From the NCBI GenBank assembly GCA_017416805.1, contig JAFQBB010000002.1:1-32310 (forward strand): a DNA stretch of 32,310 bases, read 5' to 3'. Below are positions 16,644 through 23,972 of this stretch, in pieces (position 1 is the first letter of the stretch; each line of letters begins with the position of its first letter). The translations under genes were made by a program, and so were the position numbers. Origin of the DNA: Bacteroidaceae bacterium. GTDB lineage: Bacteria > Bacteroidota > Bacteroidia > Bacteroidales > Bacteroidaceae. The notes under the pieces were generated by a model that made no database searches, was not told where the DNA came from, and was given only the letters and a program-made list of their open reading frames with translations.

Positions 16644-16713
16644 AAAAAAAAGAAGAATGCTAATCTTCACCGTATAAGAATCGTATTCTTAGCCGTACAA
16701 GATTGGCATTCTT
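16644..16713 (-). terminator. Terminator-like hairpin between the two secreted-protein genes
   Basis: AAGAATGCTAATCTT (16653-16667) pairs with AAGATTGGCATTCTT (16699-16713), 14 of 15 positions matching. A second dyad, AAGAAT/ATTCTT, lies in the loop. Read leftward eight T residues (16651-16644) follow. The T-run ends only 31 bases before the next ATG and no promoter is visible in between, so it may be a partial terminator or attenuator. Confidence 0.75.
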
Positions 16714-16727
16714 CCAATAAAACCTAT

Positions 16728-19370
16728 TTATCTTCTCATTTTCACCGTCTGTAATCCCTCAGCAGTCTCTACCTTCACCAAGTAGATGCCTGCAGGCAGT
16801 GCGTTCAAGTCAAGCACATCCGTAGCCTCGGCCACCACAGCACCTTGTGTGTTGAAAGCTGTCAAACGGGCAGGAACGGCAGCCAATACGATGCCACCCT
16901 TCACAGTCACCTGTGCATTGGCCATAGTACCCTCAATGCCCTGTGCCTTAATCACGGCTTTACAGTCAACACTGATCATCTCACTGTTGGCCTTGCCATA
17001 TTTATATACAGACTGGATATAAAGGTTCTTCAAGCCAGTGTAACCACAGTTCACCTCCCAAGTGAGGGCCTGACCGTCAGTCTCCAGATTGTCAGCCGCC
17101 TTCATCTTCTCCAGCATGACGTTGTAGCGCTGGAAGGCAAGACCTGCCGTATCGGCCGGAGCAGTCCACTCGATGGTGGCATAATAGATTCCATCCTCCA
17201 TGCGGGCACCGGTACATTTCAGTCCAGTTGCTGCAGGCAACTCCACATAGTGTCTGTATGTCACCACGTTAGAGATGTTCAGAGCTTCCTCGGTCTCCAT
17301 CAGTTCGTTGATGAGGACAGTCTGCACGTAGTAGTCGTAAATACCGTTCTTCACTCCTTCATCAACATAAGTCAGTTTGCCATCCACAGCATCAGTGGCA
17401 TTCAGTCGTGCCAGAAGGATACCATGGCGATAGATGTCAAAGGCAATGGTACCGGTAACAGCAGCCTCGGGCAAAGTTATAATGAGCGCAACACTATTCG
17501 GTTCCAAAGCCTCGTTGGCTGCTGCAACAAGCAACTCGGCCACCGCCTCGGGATTCATCTCGCTCAATTCTGTGATGGTATAGGTAGATTCGTTCACCCA
17601 AGCACCATTAGCGGCCAATGTCTGCACTTGCTCCTTAGTGCGGTTGGTATTGCCATTGTCATAGGTATATACGGTACGCTTCTCGCCCTGGTCGAAACCA
17701 TAGAACCATTCGTGTGTCCAATGAACCATCACTGTATCGTTGGCTGTTGCCTCATCATCGTAGTAGGTCCAGGTTTCCATCTTCACGACGGCAGTGTCCT
17801 TCAGTGTCCATGTGCTCAATGCAGTCTTGCGTCCCTTTTCATCGTAAGTATAGACTCCAAAGTACTTGTCACCTTCATTCTCGCCGGTACTATGGATAGA
17901 ATCGGGCTGGCCGAAGGCATTGAAGGCACTGTATGTGATCTCGTACATGTTGTAGAAGTCACCTTCATGGGTGTTCCAATAATCGGGCAACTGCTTGATT
18001 TCCTTTACAAGCTGACCAGCCTCGTTGTACTCGTACACCATGCTGTAACCACCAATCTGCAGGTTTTCCTTCACCATACGGCCGGCTTCATCGTATTCGT
18101 ATGTCACAGTATCCTGATTTTCTATGAAGGCCAAATCCGTACCATCGTGGATTCCATATTTCTCGCTGGCAGTCATAGTGAGCTGTCCGTTCTCGTTGTA
18201 AGTGTAGCCCTTGAAGTACTCAATTTCCCACTTTGAAGCAGCACCGGTAGCGGCATCTGCATAACTATAGCCATAAGTAGCCTCACGCTGTAGGCGGTTC
18301 TCGCCGTCGTAGAGCGACACCTTTTTGTGGGTCATCACTCCGATGCGCTGCCCCATGTGGTCACCGTATGTCTCCACCACCTTCACCAGGCGGGTATCGG
18401 GGAAAGGTTCAGGATTGATAGGTTCATCCTCTTTCACTACCGCATCAGCAGTTGACTTGGCAAAACAGATACCTACCGCTTCACCAAGGAAAAGCTTGGC
18501 ATCGTCAGCACCCGCCTCGCCCGATCCGGCAGCTGTCACCAATGTGGCGGTCTTGGTGGCAATGTCAAGGGTAATCAGGTGAGACTGCCCGGTGATATAG
18601 AGAACTCCTTCGTGCAGGCCCAACGAACTGGTGCTGAAAGTGGTTGTCAGTTTTACTTTAGCTGTGGATTCTTCAGTGAACACATCGCTCATAGTATTGG
18701 TACTAAGGTTGTAGCTATACAGGTTGACCTGCTTGTACCAGAACTTAAACATCATACTCTCTCCAGTTTTCGGAGTATATTGTCCCATACCCACCATGTA
18801 GAGATTGCCGTTGCCATCGGGGGTAATACCGGCAATGTTATAGTTTGTAGCCTCCTCGGGAAGGGTTGCAATCACCGTTATCCGTCCGTTGTTAGGGTTT
18901 ACGGTACAGAGTTGGAGCATGTACTGTCCGTCTCCACTCTCTTCATCAGTCACTACAAACTCTTTCTTCAGAAGATAGAGTTTTTTGCTCTGCTCATCGT
19001 AGCACATATCAATAGCATAAGTCAGCTCGTAACTACGTCCCAATATCACCTTGTTTCCTGTTTTCATGTTCAGCGAGCAGAACATGTTCGTAGTGCTTCC
19101 CGATGCAGTTTCTGTCTCCATGTAGGCATAATAGACAGAATCTGCCAGTGTGCCCAACGCTCCGAAGCATCCCTCGGTTGTGTCGGCATAGCAGATTTCG
19201 TTAACAATCCAAGGGGTTGTTACATCAAATGCATAGATGGCACCTTTTCCATCATTGACTTTCTTGTTGGCACTACCTGTGAGGATGTAGGCTGTTGTTT
19301 GTGCACAAGCAAACGTGGCAACCGTCAGGCAGAGGGTTGCCATCAGTAATCTTTTGTAAAACTTTCTCAT
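16728..19370 (-). CDS. Large secreted protein: propeller-like, YD-type repeats, sorting-tail-like C-terminus
   Basis: An 880-residue protein from the ATG at 19370 (MRKFYKRLLMATLCL; an ATG at 19379 adds three residues). The signal peptide ends near CAQ. The N-terminal third has propeller-like strands (YILTGSANKKV, KLYLLKKEFVV, GNLYMVGMGQY). The middle contains several YD-type repeats (YTYNENGQLTM, YEYDEAGRMVKENLQ, YEYNEAGQLVKEIKQ, YTYDEKGRKTAL), a pattern found in Rhs/YD proteins and in some Bacteroidetes secreted proteins. Fn3-like segments follow, then a C-terminal tail (LTAFNTQGAVVAEAT, LDLNALPAGIYLVKVETAEG, VKMRR) like type IX sorting domains. Function unknown; no toxin module is seen at the C-terminus. 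It shares architecture with the downstream gene. Confidence 0.82.
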   Translation of the reverse strand: MRKFYKRLLMATLCLTVATFACAQTTAYILTGSANKKVNDGKGAIYAFDVTTPWIVNEICYADTTEGCFGALGTLADSVYYAYMETETASGSTTNMFCSLNMKTGNKVILGRSYELTYAIDMCYDEQSKKLYLLKKEFVVTDEESGDGQYMLQLCTVNPNNGRITVIATLPEEATNYNIAGITPDGNGNLYMVGMGQYTPKTGESMMFKFWYKQVNLYSYNLSTNTMSDVFTEESTAKVKLTTTFSTSSLGLHEGVLYITGQSHLITLDIATKTATLVTAAGSGEAGADDAKLFLGEAVGICFAKSTADAVVKEDEPINPEPFPDTRLVKVVETYGDHMGQRIGVMTHKKVSLYDGENRLQREATYGYSYADAATGAASKWEIEYFKGYTYNENGQLTMTASEKYGIHDGTDLAFIENQDTVTYEYDEAGRMVKENLQIGGYSMVYEYNEAGQLVKEIKQLPDYWNTHEGDFYNMYEITYSAFNAFGQPDSIHSTGENEGDKYFGVYTYDEKGRKTALSTWTLKDTAVVKMETWTYYDDEATANDTVMVHWTHEWFYGFDQGEKRTVYTYDNGNTNRTKEQVQTLAANGAWVNESTYTITELSEMNPEAVAELLVAAANEALEPNSVALIITLPEAAVTGTIAFDIYRHGILLARLNATDAVDGKLTYVDEGVKNGIYDYYVQTVLINELMETEEALNISNVVTYRHYVELPAATGLKCTGARMEDGIYYATIEWTAPADTAGLAFQRYNVMLEKMKAADNLETDGQALTWEVNCGYTGLKNLYIQSVYKYGKANSEMISVDCKAVIKAQGIEGTMANAQVTVKGGIVLAAVPARLTAFNTQGAVVAEATDVLDLNALPAGIYLVKVETAEGLQTVKMRR

Positions 19371-19433
19371 ACTAATCATTCTATTTAGTTGTTCTTCTAA
19401 AAATATAAAACTCCTTTATTTTAACCACCAAAG

Positions 19434-19488
19434 GGGGAACCCACAAATATACCTTATTATTATATAGGGTATATCATGGGGTTCTCCC
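19434..19488. other. Two-part dyad with an embedded -7 box, before the 880-residue gene
   Basis: GGGAACCC (19435-19442) pairs with the GGGTTCTCCC segment (19479-19488) with one interruption, and ATATACC (19448-19454) pairs with GGTATAT (19468-19474). The box TATATTTG (minus, 19451-19444) lies in one arm. It could be an operator, a frd-operon terminator or both. The rest of 19380-19558 shows no gene. Confidence 0.5.
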
Positions 19489-19558
19489 TCGATATTTCAA
19501 CTGACAAGTTGGCGAGCAGACAGTACATAGCCCACACCATCTTGTCAAATTGTTTCTA

Positions 19559-20314
19559 TCAATCAGCCAACTTTGCCTTGATAAACTCGCGGTTCAAACG
19601 GGCAATGTGAGTAATGCTCACACACTTGGGACACTCAGCCTCGCAAGCACGGGTGTTGGTACAGTTTCCGAATCCCAGTTCTTCCATCTTAGCCACCATC
19701 GCCTTGGCACGACGGGCAGCTTCGGGACGACCCTGAGGAAGGAGAGCCAACTGGCTCACTTTAGCTGAAACGAACAGCATGGCAGAACCATTCTTACAAG
19801 CAGCCACACAAGCACCACAACCGATGCATGAAGCAGCATCCATAGCCTCATCAGCATTCTGCTTGGGGATAAGGATGGCATTGGCATCCTGAGGCTGTCC
19901 GGTACGTACGCTGACGTAACCACCGGCCTGCATAATCTTGTCGTAAGCGGTACGATCCACCATCAAGTCTTTGATAACGGGGAAACCGGCAGAACGCCAA
20001 GGCTCTACAGTAATCACGTCGCCATCGTTGAAACGACGCATGTAGATTTGGCAGGTAGTGGCACCTGTAGCGGGACCATGAGGATGTCCATTGATGTAGA
20101 GCGAGCACATACCGCAGATACCCTCGCGGCAGTCGTGATCGAATACAATAGGTTCTTTACCTTGCTCAACGAGCTGTTCGTTCAGGATGTCCAGCATCTC
20201 CAAGAAAGAAGTATCGCCGGGAATATCCTTCATCTGGTATGTTTCAAATGCGCCTTTAGCCTTCGGGCCAGCCTGACGCCACACTTTGAGTGTGAATGAT
20301 ATATTTTTATCCAT
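19559..20314 (-). CDS. frdB: Fumarate reductase/succinate dehydrogenase iron-sulfur subunit
   Basis: A 251-residue electron-transfer subunit linking the FAD of FrdA to the haem subunit FrdC at the inner membrane. The ligands of all three iron-sulfur clusters are visible. The [2Fe-2S] set is C62, C67, C70 and C88 ([10 protein letters not shown]). The second group is C163, C166, C169 and C173 ([11 protein letters not shown]). The third is C218, C224, C228 and C231 ([14 protein letters not shown]). The length matches the B-type (Wolinella-like) enzymes with a dihaem cytochrome. It is the last gene of frdCAB. In fermenting Bacteroides the complex mainly reduces fumarate to succinate. Confidence 0.95.
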   Translation of the reverse strand: MDKNISFTLKVWRQAGPKAKGAFETYQMKDIPGDTSFLEMLDILNEQLVEQGKEPIVFDHDCREGICGMCSLYINGHPHGPATGATTCQIYMRRFNDGDVITVEPWRSAGFPVIKDLMVDRTAYDKIMQAGGYVSVRTGQPQDANAILIPKQNADEAMDAASCIGCGACVAACKNGSAMLFVSAKVSQLALLPQGRPEAARRAKAMVAKMEELGFGNCTNTRACEAECPKCVSITHIARLNREFIKAKLAD

Positions 20315-20403
20315 ATTATTTTTAGTTATTAGCTACGAACCGAAAGCTACGAATATTCCATCCGGATGGCACTTGTAGCTTGTAACTTGTAGCTTATCAC
20401 TCC
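20315..20403. repeat. frdA-frdB gap with GCTACAAG/GCTACGAA repeats
   Basis: The plus strand 20372-20393 holds three iterations of CTTGTAGC-like sequence (one base changed in the middle copy), followed toward frdB by a CCATCCGGATGG palindrome (20358-20369) and further AGCTACGAA copies. The 22-base block is the inverted counterpart of 22400-22421 on the other side of frdA. Confidence 0.8.
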
Positions 20404-22383
20404 TTAATTCTTATAATTACGTGTCTGTACCTTGATAGCCTCATACTCGAGCTGTTCCTTGTGGAGAACAGGCTCCTTATCATCGCTGCCTTGGTATTCC
20501 CAGCAAGAAACGTAGAAGCAGTTCTCATCATCACGCTTGGCTTCGCCCTCTTCGGTCTGATACTCTTCGCGGAAGTGTCCGCCACAGCTTTCATTACGGC
20601 TGAGTGCATCGTAAGCGATGAGCTGACCCATAGTGATGAAGTCGTCCAAACGGATAGCCTTATCCAACTCGATGTTCATGCCTTCCTTGTCACCAGGGAT
20701 GAAGAGGTTGGTATCGAACTCCTTACGGATTTCCTTCATCTTGGCAATACCTTCCTTCAAGCCTTCAGCTGTACGGGCCATACCTACGTAGTCCCACATG
20801 ATGCGGCCAAATTCCTTGTGGATAGAGTCAACCGAGCGCTTACCCTTGATGTTCATCAGCTTGTCAATCTTAGCTTGGACAGCCTTCTCTGCCTCGATGA
20901 ACTCGGGGAGGTCCTTAGAGAAGCGGGGAACAGTAATCTGGTCGGCCAGATAGTTCTGGATAGTATAAGGAAGCACGAAGTAACCGTCGGCCAATCCTTG
21001 CATGAGGGCAGAAGCACCAAGACGGTTAGCACCATGGTCAGAGAAGTTACACTCCCCGATAGCGAAGAGTCCCTTCACAGAGGTCTGCAATTCATAATCA
21101 ACCCATACACCACCCATTGTATAGTGGATAGCGGGATAAATCATCATCGGGTTGTAGTAGTCGCGACCATTGGCAGAGGTACGCTTTTCACCGGGGTTCA
21201 CGTCGGTAATCTCTTCGTACATGTCGAAGAGGTTGCCATAACGCTGACGGATAACGTCAATACCCAGACGCTGGATAGCCTCAGAGAAGTCGAGGAATAC
21301 AGCCAAACCGGTATTGTTCACACCGAAGCCTGCATCGCAACGCTCCTTGGCAGCACGGCTGGCTACGTCACGGGGAACCAAGTTACCGAAAGCCGGATAA
21401 CGGCGCTCCAGGTAGTAGTCGCGGTCTTCCTCAGGAATCTGCCATCCCTCCTTGGTGCCGGCCTGCAGAGCTTTGGCATCCTCCATCTTCTTGGGAACCC
21501 AGATACGACCATCGTTACGCAGAGACTCTGACATCAAAGTCAATTTTGACTGCTTGTCGCCATGGATAGGAATACAAGTGGGGTGAATCTGTACGTAAGC
21601 GGGGTTAGCCATATAAGCACCCTTACGATAGCAAGCCATAGCAGCTGTACAGTTACATCCCATAGCATTGGTAGAAAGGAAGTAAGCATTTCCGTAACCA
21701 CCGGTAGCGATAACTACCGCATGGGCAGCAAAGCGCTCCAACTTACCTGTCACCAAGTTCTTGGCAATGATACCACGAGCACGTCCGTCAACGATGACAA
21801 CGTCCTGCATCTCGTAGCGGGTATAGAGCTGTACTTTGCCGGCACCTACCTGACGGCTCAATGCTGAGTAAGCACCGAGGAGGAGCTGCTGACCAGTCTG
21901 ACCTTTGGCATAGAAAGTACGTGATACCTGTGCACCACCGAATGAACGGTTGTCGAGCATACCGCCGTATTCGCGTGCAAAGGGAACACCCTGAGCCACA
22001 CATTGGTCAATAATGCTGTTTGACACCTCAGCCAAACGATATACGTTAGCTTCACGAGCACGGTAGTCACCACCCTTCACGGTGTCGTAGAACAAACGAT
22101 AGACAGAGTCACCATCGTTCTGATAGTTCTTGGCGGCGTTGATACCACCCTGTGCAGCGATAGAGTGTGCACGACGGGGAGAGTCCTGAATACAGAAGTT
22201 CAGCACATTGAATCCCATTTCGCCCAATGAGGCAGCAGCCGAAGCACCGGCCAAGCCTGTACCTACAACGATGATGTCGAGGCGGCGTTTGTTTGCGGGG
22301 TTCACCAGTTTTTGGTGAGCCTTATAGTTCGTCCATTTCTCGGCCACAGGACCGGCAGGAATCTTAGAATCTATTTTTGACAT
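20404..22383 (-). CDS. frdA: Fumarate reductase/succinate dehydrogenase flavoprotein subunit
   Basis: A 659-residue catalytic subunit. The FAD-binding motif is [12 protein letters not shown] (G41-G46). His73 in [15 protein letters not shown] is the residue that carries the covalent FAD in this family. The substrate-site block [17 protein letters not shown] and the C-terminal FAD block [20 protein letters not shown] are both intact. Length and sequence fit the B-type enzymes (Wolinella FrdA, Bacteroidetes SdhA), which work with a five-helix dihaem cytochrome b. It lies between frdC and frdB, with gaps of 164 and 89 bases that are filled by short repeats, unusually long for a tight operon. Confidence 0.95.
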   Translation of the reverse strand: MSKIDSKIPAGPVAEKWTNYKAHQKLVNPANKRRLDIIVVGTGLAGASAAASLGEMGFNVLNFCIQDSPRRAHSIAAQGGINAAKNYQNDGDSVYRLFYDTVKGGDYRAREANVYRLAEVSNSIIDQCVAQGVPFAREYGGMLDNRSFGGAQVSRTFYAKGQTGQQLLLGAYSALSRQVGAGKVQLYTRYEMQDVVIVDGRARGIIAKNLVTGKLERFAAHAVVIATGGYGNAYFLSTNAMGCNCTAAMACYRKGAYMANPAYVQIHPTCIPIHGDKQSKLTLMSESLRNDGRIWVPKKMEDAKALQAGTKEGWQIPEEDRDYYLERRYPAFGNLVPRDVASRAAKERCDAGFGVNNTGLAVFLDFSEAIQRLGIDVIRQRYGNLFDMYEEITDVNPGEKRTSANGRDYYNPMMIYPAIHYTMGGVWVDYELQTSVKGLFAIGECNFSDHGANRLGASALMQGLADGYFVLPYTIQNYLADQITVPRFSKDLPEFIEAEKAVQAKIDKLMNIKGKRSVDSIHKEFGRIMWDYVGMARTAEGLKEGIAKMKEIRKEFDTNLFIPGDKEGMNIELDKAIRLDDFITMGQLIAYDALSRNESCGGHFREEYQTEEGEAKRDDENCFYVSCWEYQGSDDKEPVLHKEQLEYEAIKVQTRNYKN

Positions 22384-22547
22384 AGTTTTTAAGTTATTAG
22401 CTACAAGCTACAAGCTACAAGTTGGAATCAGTTCCCAAAGAATGCTCGCGCGGCGTAGCAATTATTTTTTTGTTTTAATAAGTCGGGACAGCTCGTCACT
22501 CGTAGTAGCTGACTACTCGTAGCTCGTAGCTCGTCACTCATCACTCT
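22384..22547. repeat. frdC-frdA gap with short tandem, direct and inverted repeats
   Basis: The plus strand shows three GCTACAAG-type iterations at 22400-22421. AGCTCGTCACT occurs at 22490-22500 and again at 22528-22538. CTCGTAG units lie between them and there is a small AGTAG/CTACT hairpin near 22504-22517. No reading frame is plausible. The 13-base leader GTAGCTAATAACT (minus strand) next to frdA recurs next to frdB. Confidence 0.8.
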
Positions 22548-23252
22548 TTAGCAGCAAGCGCCGCAACCCATCAGGCTCTGTACGTAGAAAGCAATCACAA
22601 CGGCAGCGAAGCCCAATACAACGATAGTAGTGTAGATCTTAGAGATGCAGATCCAACGGTTCAACCATACTTGGTTGTTCCATCCCAAAGTCTGCATAGC
22701 GCTCCAGAAACCATGGTTCAGGTGGAACCAAAGGGCACCCAACCATACAAGGTAAAGCACCACGTTGATAATGCAGCTGAATGTTACCTGAATGTGGTAC
22801 ACACCGTTGGTCACATTAGCCATTGTCTCGGCATCCACGTGAGCACCGCTCATGTGCATAATTTCAGGCAACTGCATCTTAGCCCAGAAGTGTGCCAAGT
22901 GCAAACCAAGACCCAGAATGACGATAATACCCAGAACGAGCATGTTCTGTGATGCCCATTCCACTTTTGTTTTACCTTTCACAGCATAGCGCTCGCTTCC
23001 ACGAGCCTTGCGGTTCTGCATCGTCAGCCAGAAGGCATAGATGATGTGAATCACAAACAAGGCTGCAAGGCCGGCAGTAGCTACCAGCGCATACCAGTTG
23101 GCACCCAAGAACTCACAAATCATGTTGTAGCCCTCGGCAGAAATCAGTGCCACCAGGTTCATAGCCATGTGAAACGTCAGAAACAGGATAAGGGCAACAC
23201 CGGTAACCGACATCACCACTTTCCTTCCTACAGTTGAATTACTTAACCACAT
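22548..23252 (-). CDS. frdC: Fumarate reductase/succinate dehydrogenase cytochrome b subunit
   Basis: A 234-residue membrane protein with five predicted helices (for example SVTGVALILFLTFHMAMNLV, WYALVATAGLAALFVIHIIY, MLVLGIIVILGLGLHLAHFW, SCIINVVLYLVWLGALWFHL and IYTTIVVLGFAAVVIAFYVQ). Histidines H28, H69, H118, H121, H153, H177 and H180 include the likely axial ligands of two haems b. It belongs to the B558 family that anchors the complex and oxidises menaquinol. It is the first gene of frdCAB, with an 80-90-base leader from a near-perfect promoter. Confidence 0.93.
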   Translation of the reverse strand: MWLSNSTVGRKVVMSVTGVALILFLTFHMAMNLVALISAEGYNMICEFLGANWYALVATAGLAALFVIHIIYAFWLTMQNRKARGSERYAVKGKTKVEWASQNMLVLGIIVILGLGLHLAHFWAKMQLPEIMHMSGAHVDAETMANVTNGVYHIQVTFSCIINVVLYLVWLGALWFHLNHGFWSAMQTLGWNNQVWLNRWICISKIYTTIVVLGFAAVVIAFYVQSLMGCGACC

Positions 23253-23347
23253 AGTTTTTTGTTTTTGATGTTTATTATTAAATAAATTGTTAGTATTTCA
23301 TTATAAATCCTATCCCTAAAAGAGTGACAAGACCATAGAATAGGGTG

Positions 23348-23379
23348 CAAATTTAGCACAAATTAAAAGAAGGAACAAA
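23348..23379 (-). promoter_or_regulatory. Promoter of frdCAB
   Basis: TTTG (23379-23376), 20 bases, then TAAATTTG (23355-23348) on the minus strand, fully matching the Bacteroides consensus. The A/T-rich leader to frdC (23253-23340) has no obvious hairpin. Confidence 0.85.
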
Positions 23380-23442
23380 CAAATAACGAAAAAAATGCAA
23401 TACTACGAATCCTCTACCAACAAGTCACGAGTAAGACAGGAG

Positions 23443-23478
23443 TAAAAACAAGAAAAAGAGTGCATCCAAGATACACTC
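23443..23478 (-). terminator. Terminator after nrdG
   Basis: GAGTGCATC (23458-23466) pairs with GATACACTC (23470-23478), with one G-U pair, around a 3-base loop. Read leftward a T-rich tract (TTTTTCTTGTTTTT) follows. It begins 8 bases beyond the nrdG stop. Confidence 0.85.
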
Positions 23479-23486
23479 TCATATTC

Positions 23487-23972
23487 TTATTCCCAAAGAA
23501 TCACTTCCCCAGCATCGAGCGAGCGTTGCACATCTATCAGCCGTTGGTTGCTGCTTCCACGGAAACGTAGTTGCTCATCGCGCAGGCTCTGGACGAATGG
23601 ACCATCTACCAGTACGTCGATGTGTTGCATCAGCTCCCGTTGGGCTGGCATGGTGAGCAAGGCTTCGTAGGTGTACCCCGTGTAACACCAGATGGTCTTG
23701 CGGCTCCGTTCCCGGATGGCGCGGGCCAGTTCGGTGAATCCCTCGGGTTGCATCATGGGGTCTCCTCCGGTAAAGGTCACATCGGCAAAGGGGTCGGCCA
23801 GGATGGGACGAAGAATATCCTCGGTCGTCATCTTCTCTCCTGCCCGTATGTCCCACGATTGCGGGTTGTGACAACCCGGACAGTGGTGGGTACATCCGGC
23901 AGCATAGATGGCCGTACGCATACCTGGTCCGTCCACCATCGTATCTTCCACTATTCGGAGAATGGCAAGCAT
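23487..23972 (-). CDS. nrdG: Anaerobic ribonucleotide reductase activating protein NrdG
   Basis: A 161-residue radical-SAM enzyme. The cluster motif CxxxCxxC is C27, C31 and C34 (GCTHHCPGCHNPQSWD). GPGMRT before it and VTFTGGDPMMQPEG after it are typical of NrdG and PFL-activase-type proteins. It reductively cleaves S-adenosylmethionine to install the glycyl radical on NrdD. Its start lies 22 bases inside the end of nrdD in another frame, so the pair is translated from one mRNA and probably coupled. Confidence 0.95.
   Translation of the reverse strand: MLAILRIVEDTMVDGPGMRTAIYAAGCTHHCPGCHNPQSWDIRAGEKMTTEDILRPILADPFADVTFTGGDPMMQPEGFTELARAIRERSRKTIWCYTGYTYEALLTMPAQRELMQHIDVLVDGPFVQSLRDEQLRFRGSSNQRLIDVQRSLDAGEVILWE

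Noticed and set aside
16845-18236. 463-codon open frame on the plus strand
   Set aside because: It is antisense to the 880-residue secreted protein, begins in no gene-like context and gives low-complexity, histidine- and cysteine-rich sequence without any domain.
20461-21531. 356-codon open frame on the plus strand
   Set aside because: It is the mirror of frdA, whose motifs on the minus strand are certain.
22384-22547. CRISPR or tRNA-like structure in the frd gaps
   Set aside because: Units are 7-11 bases with no spacers of constant length, and no cloverleaf can be folded.
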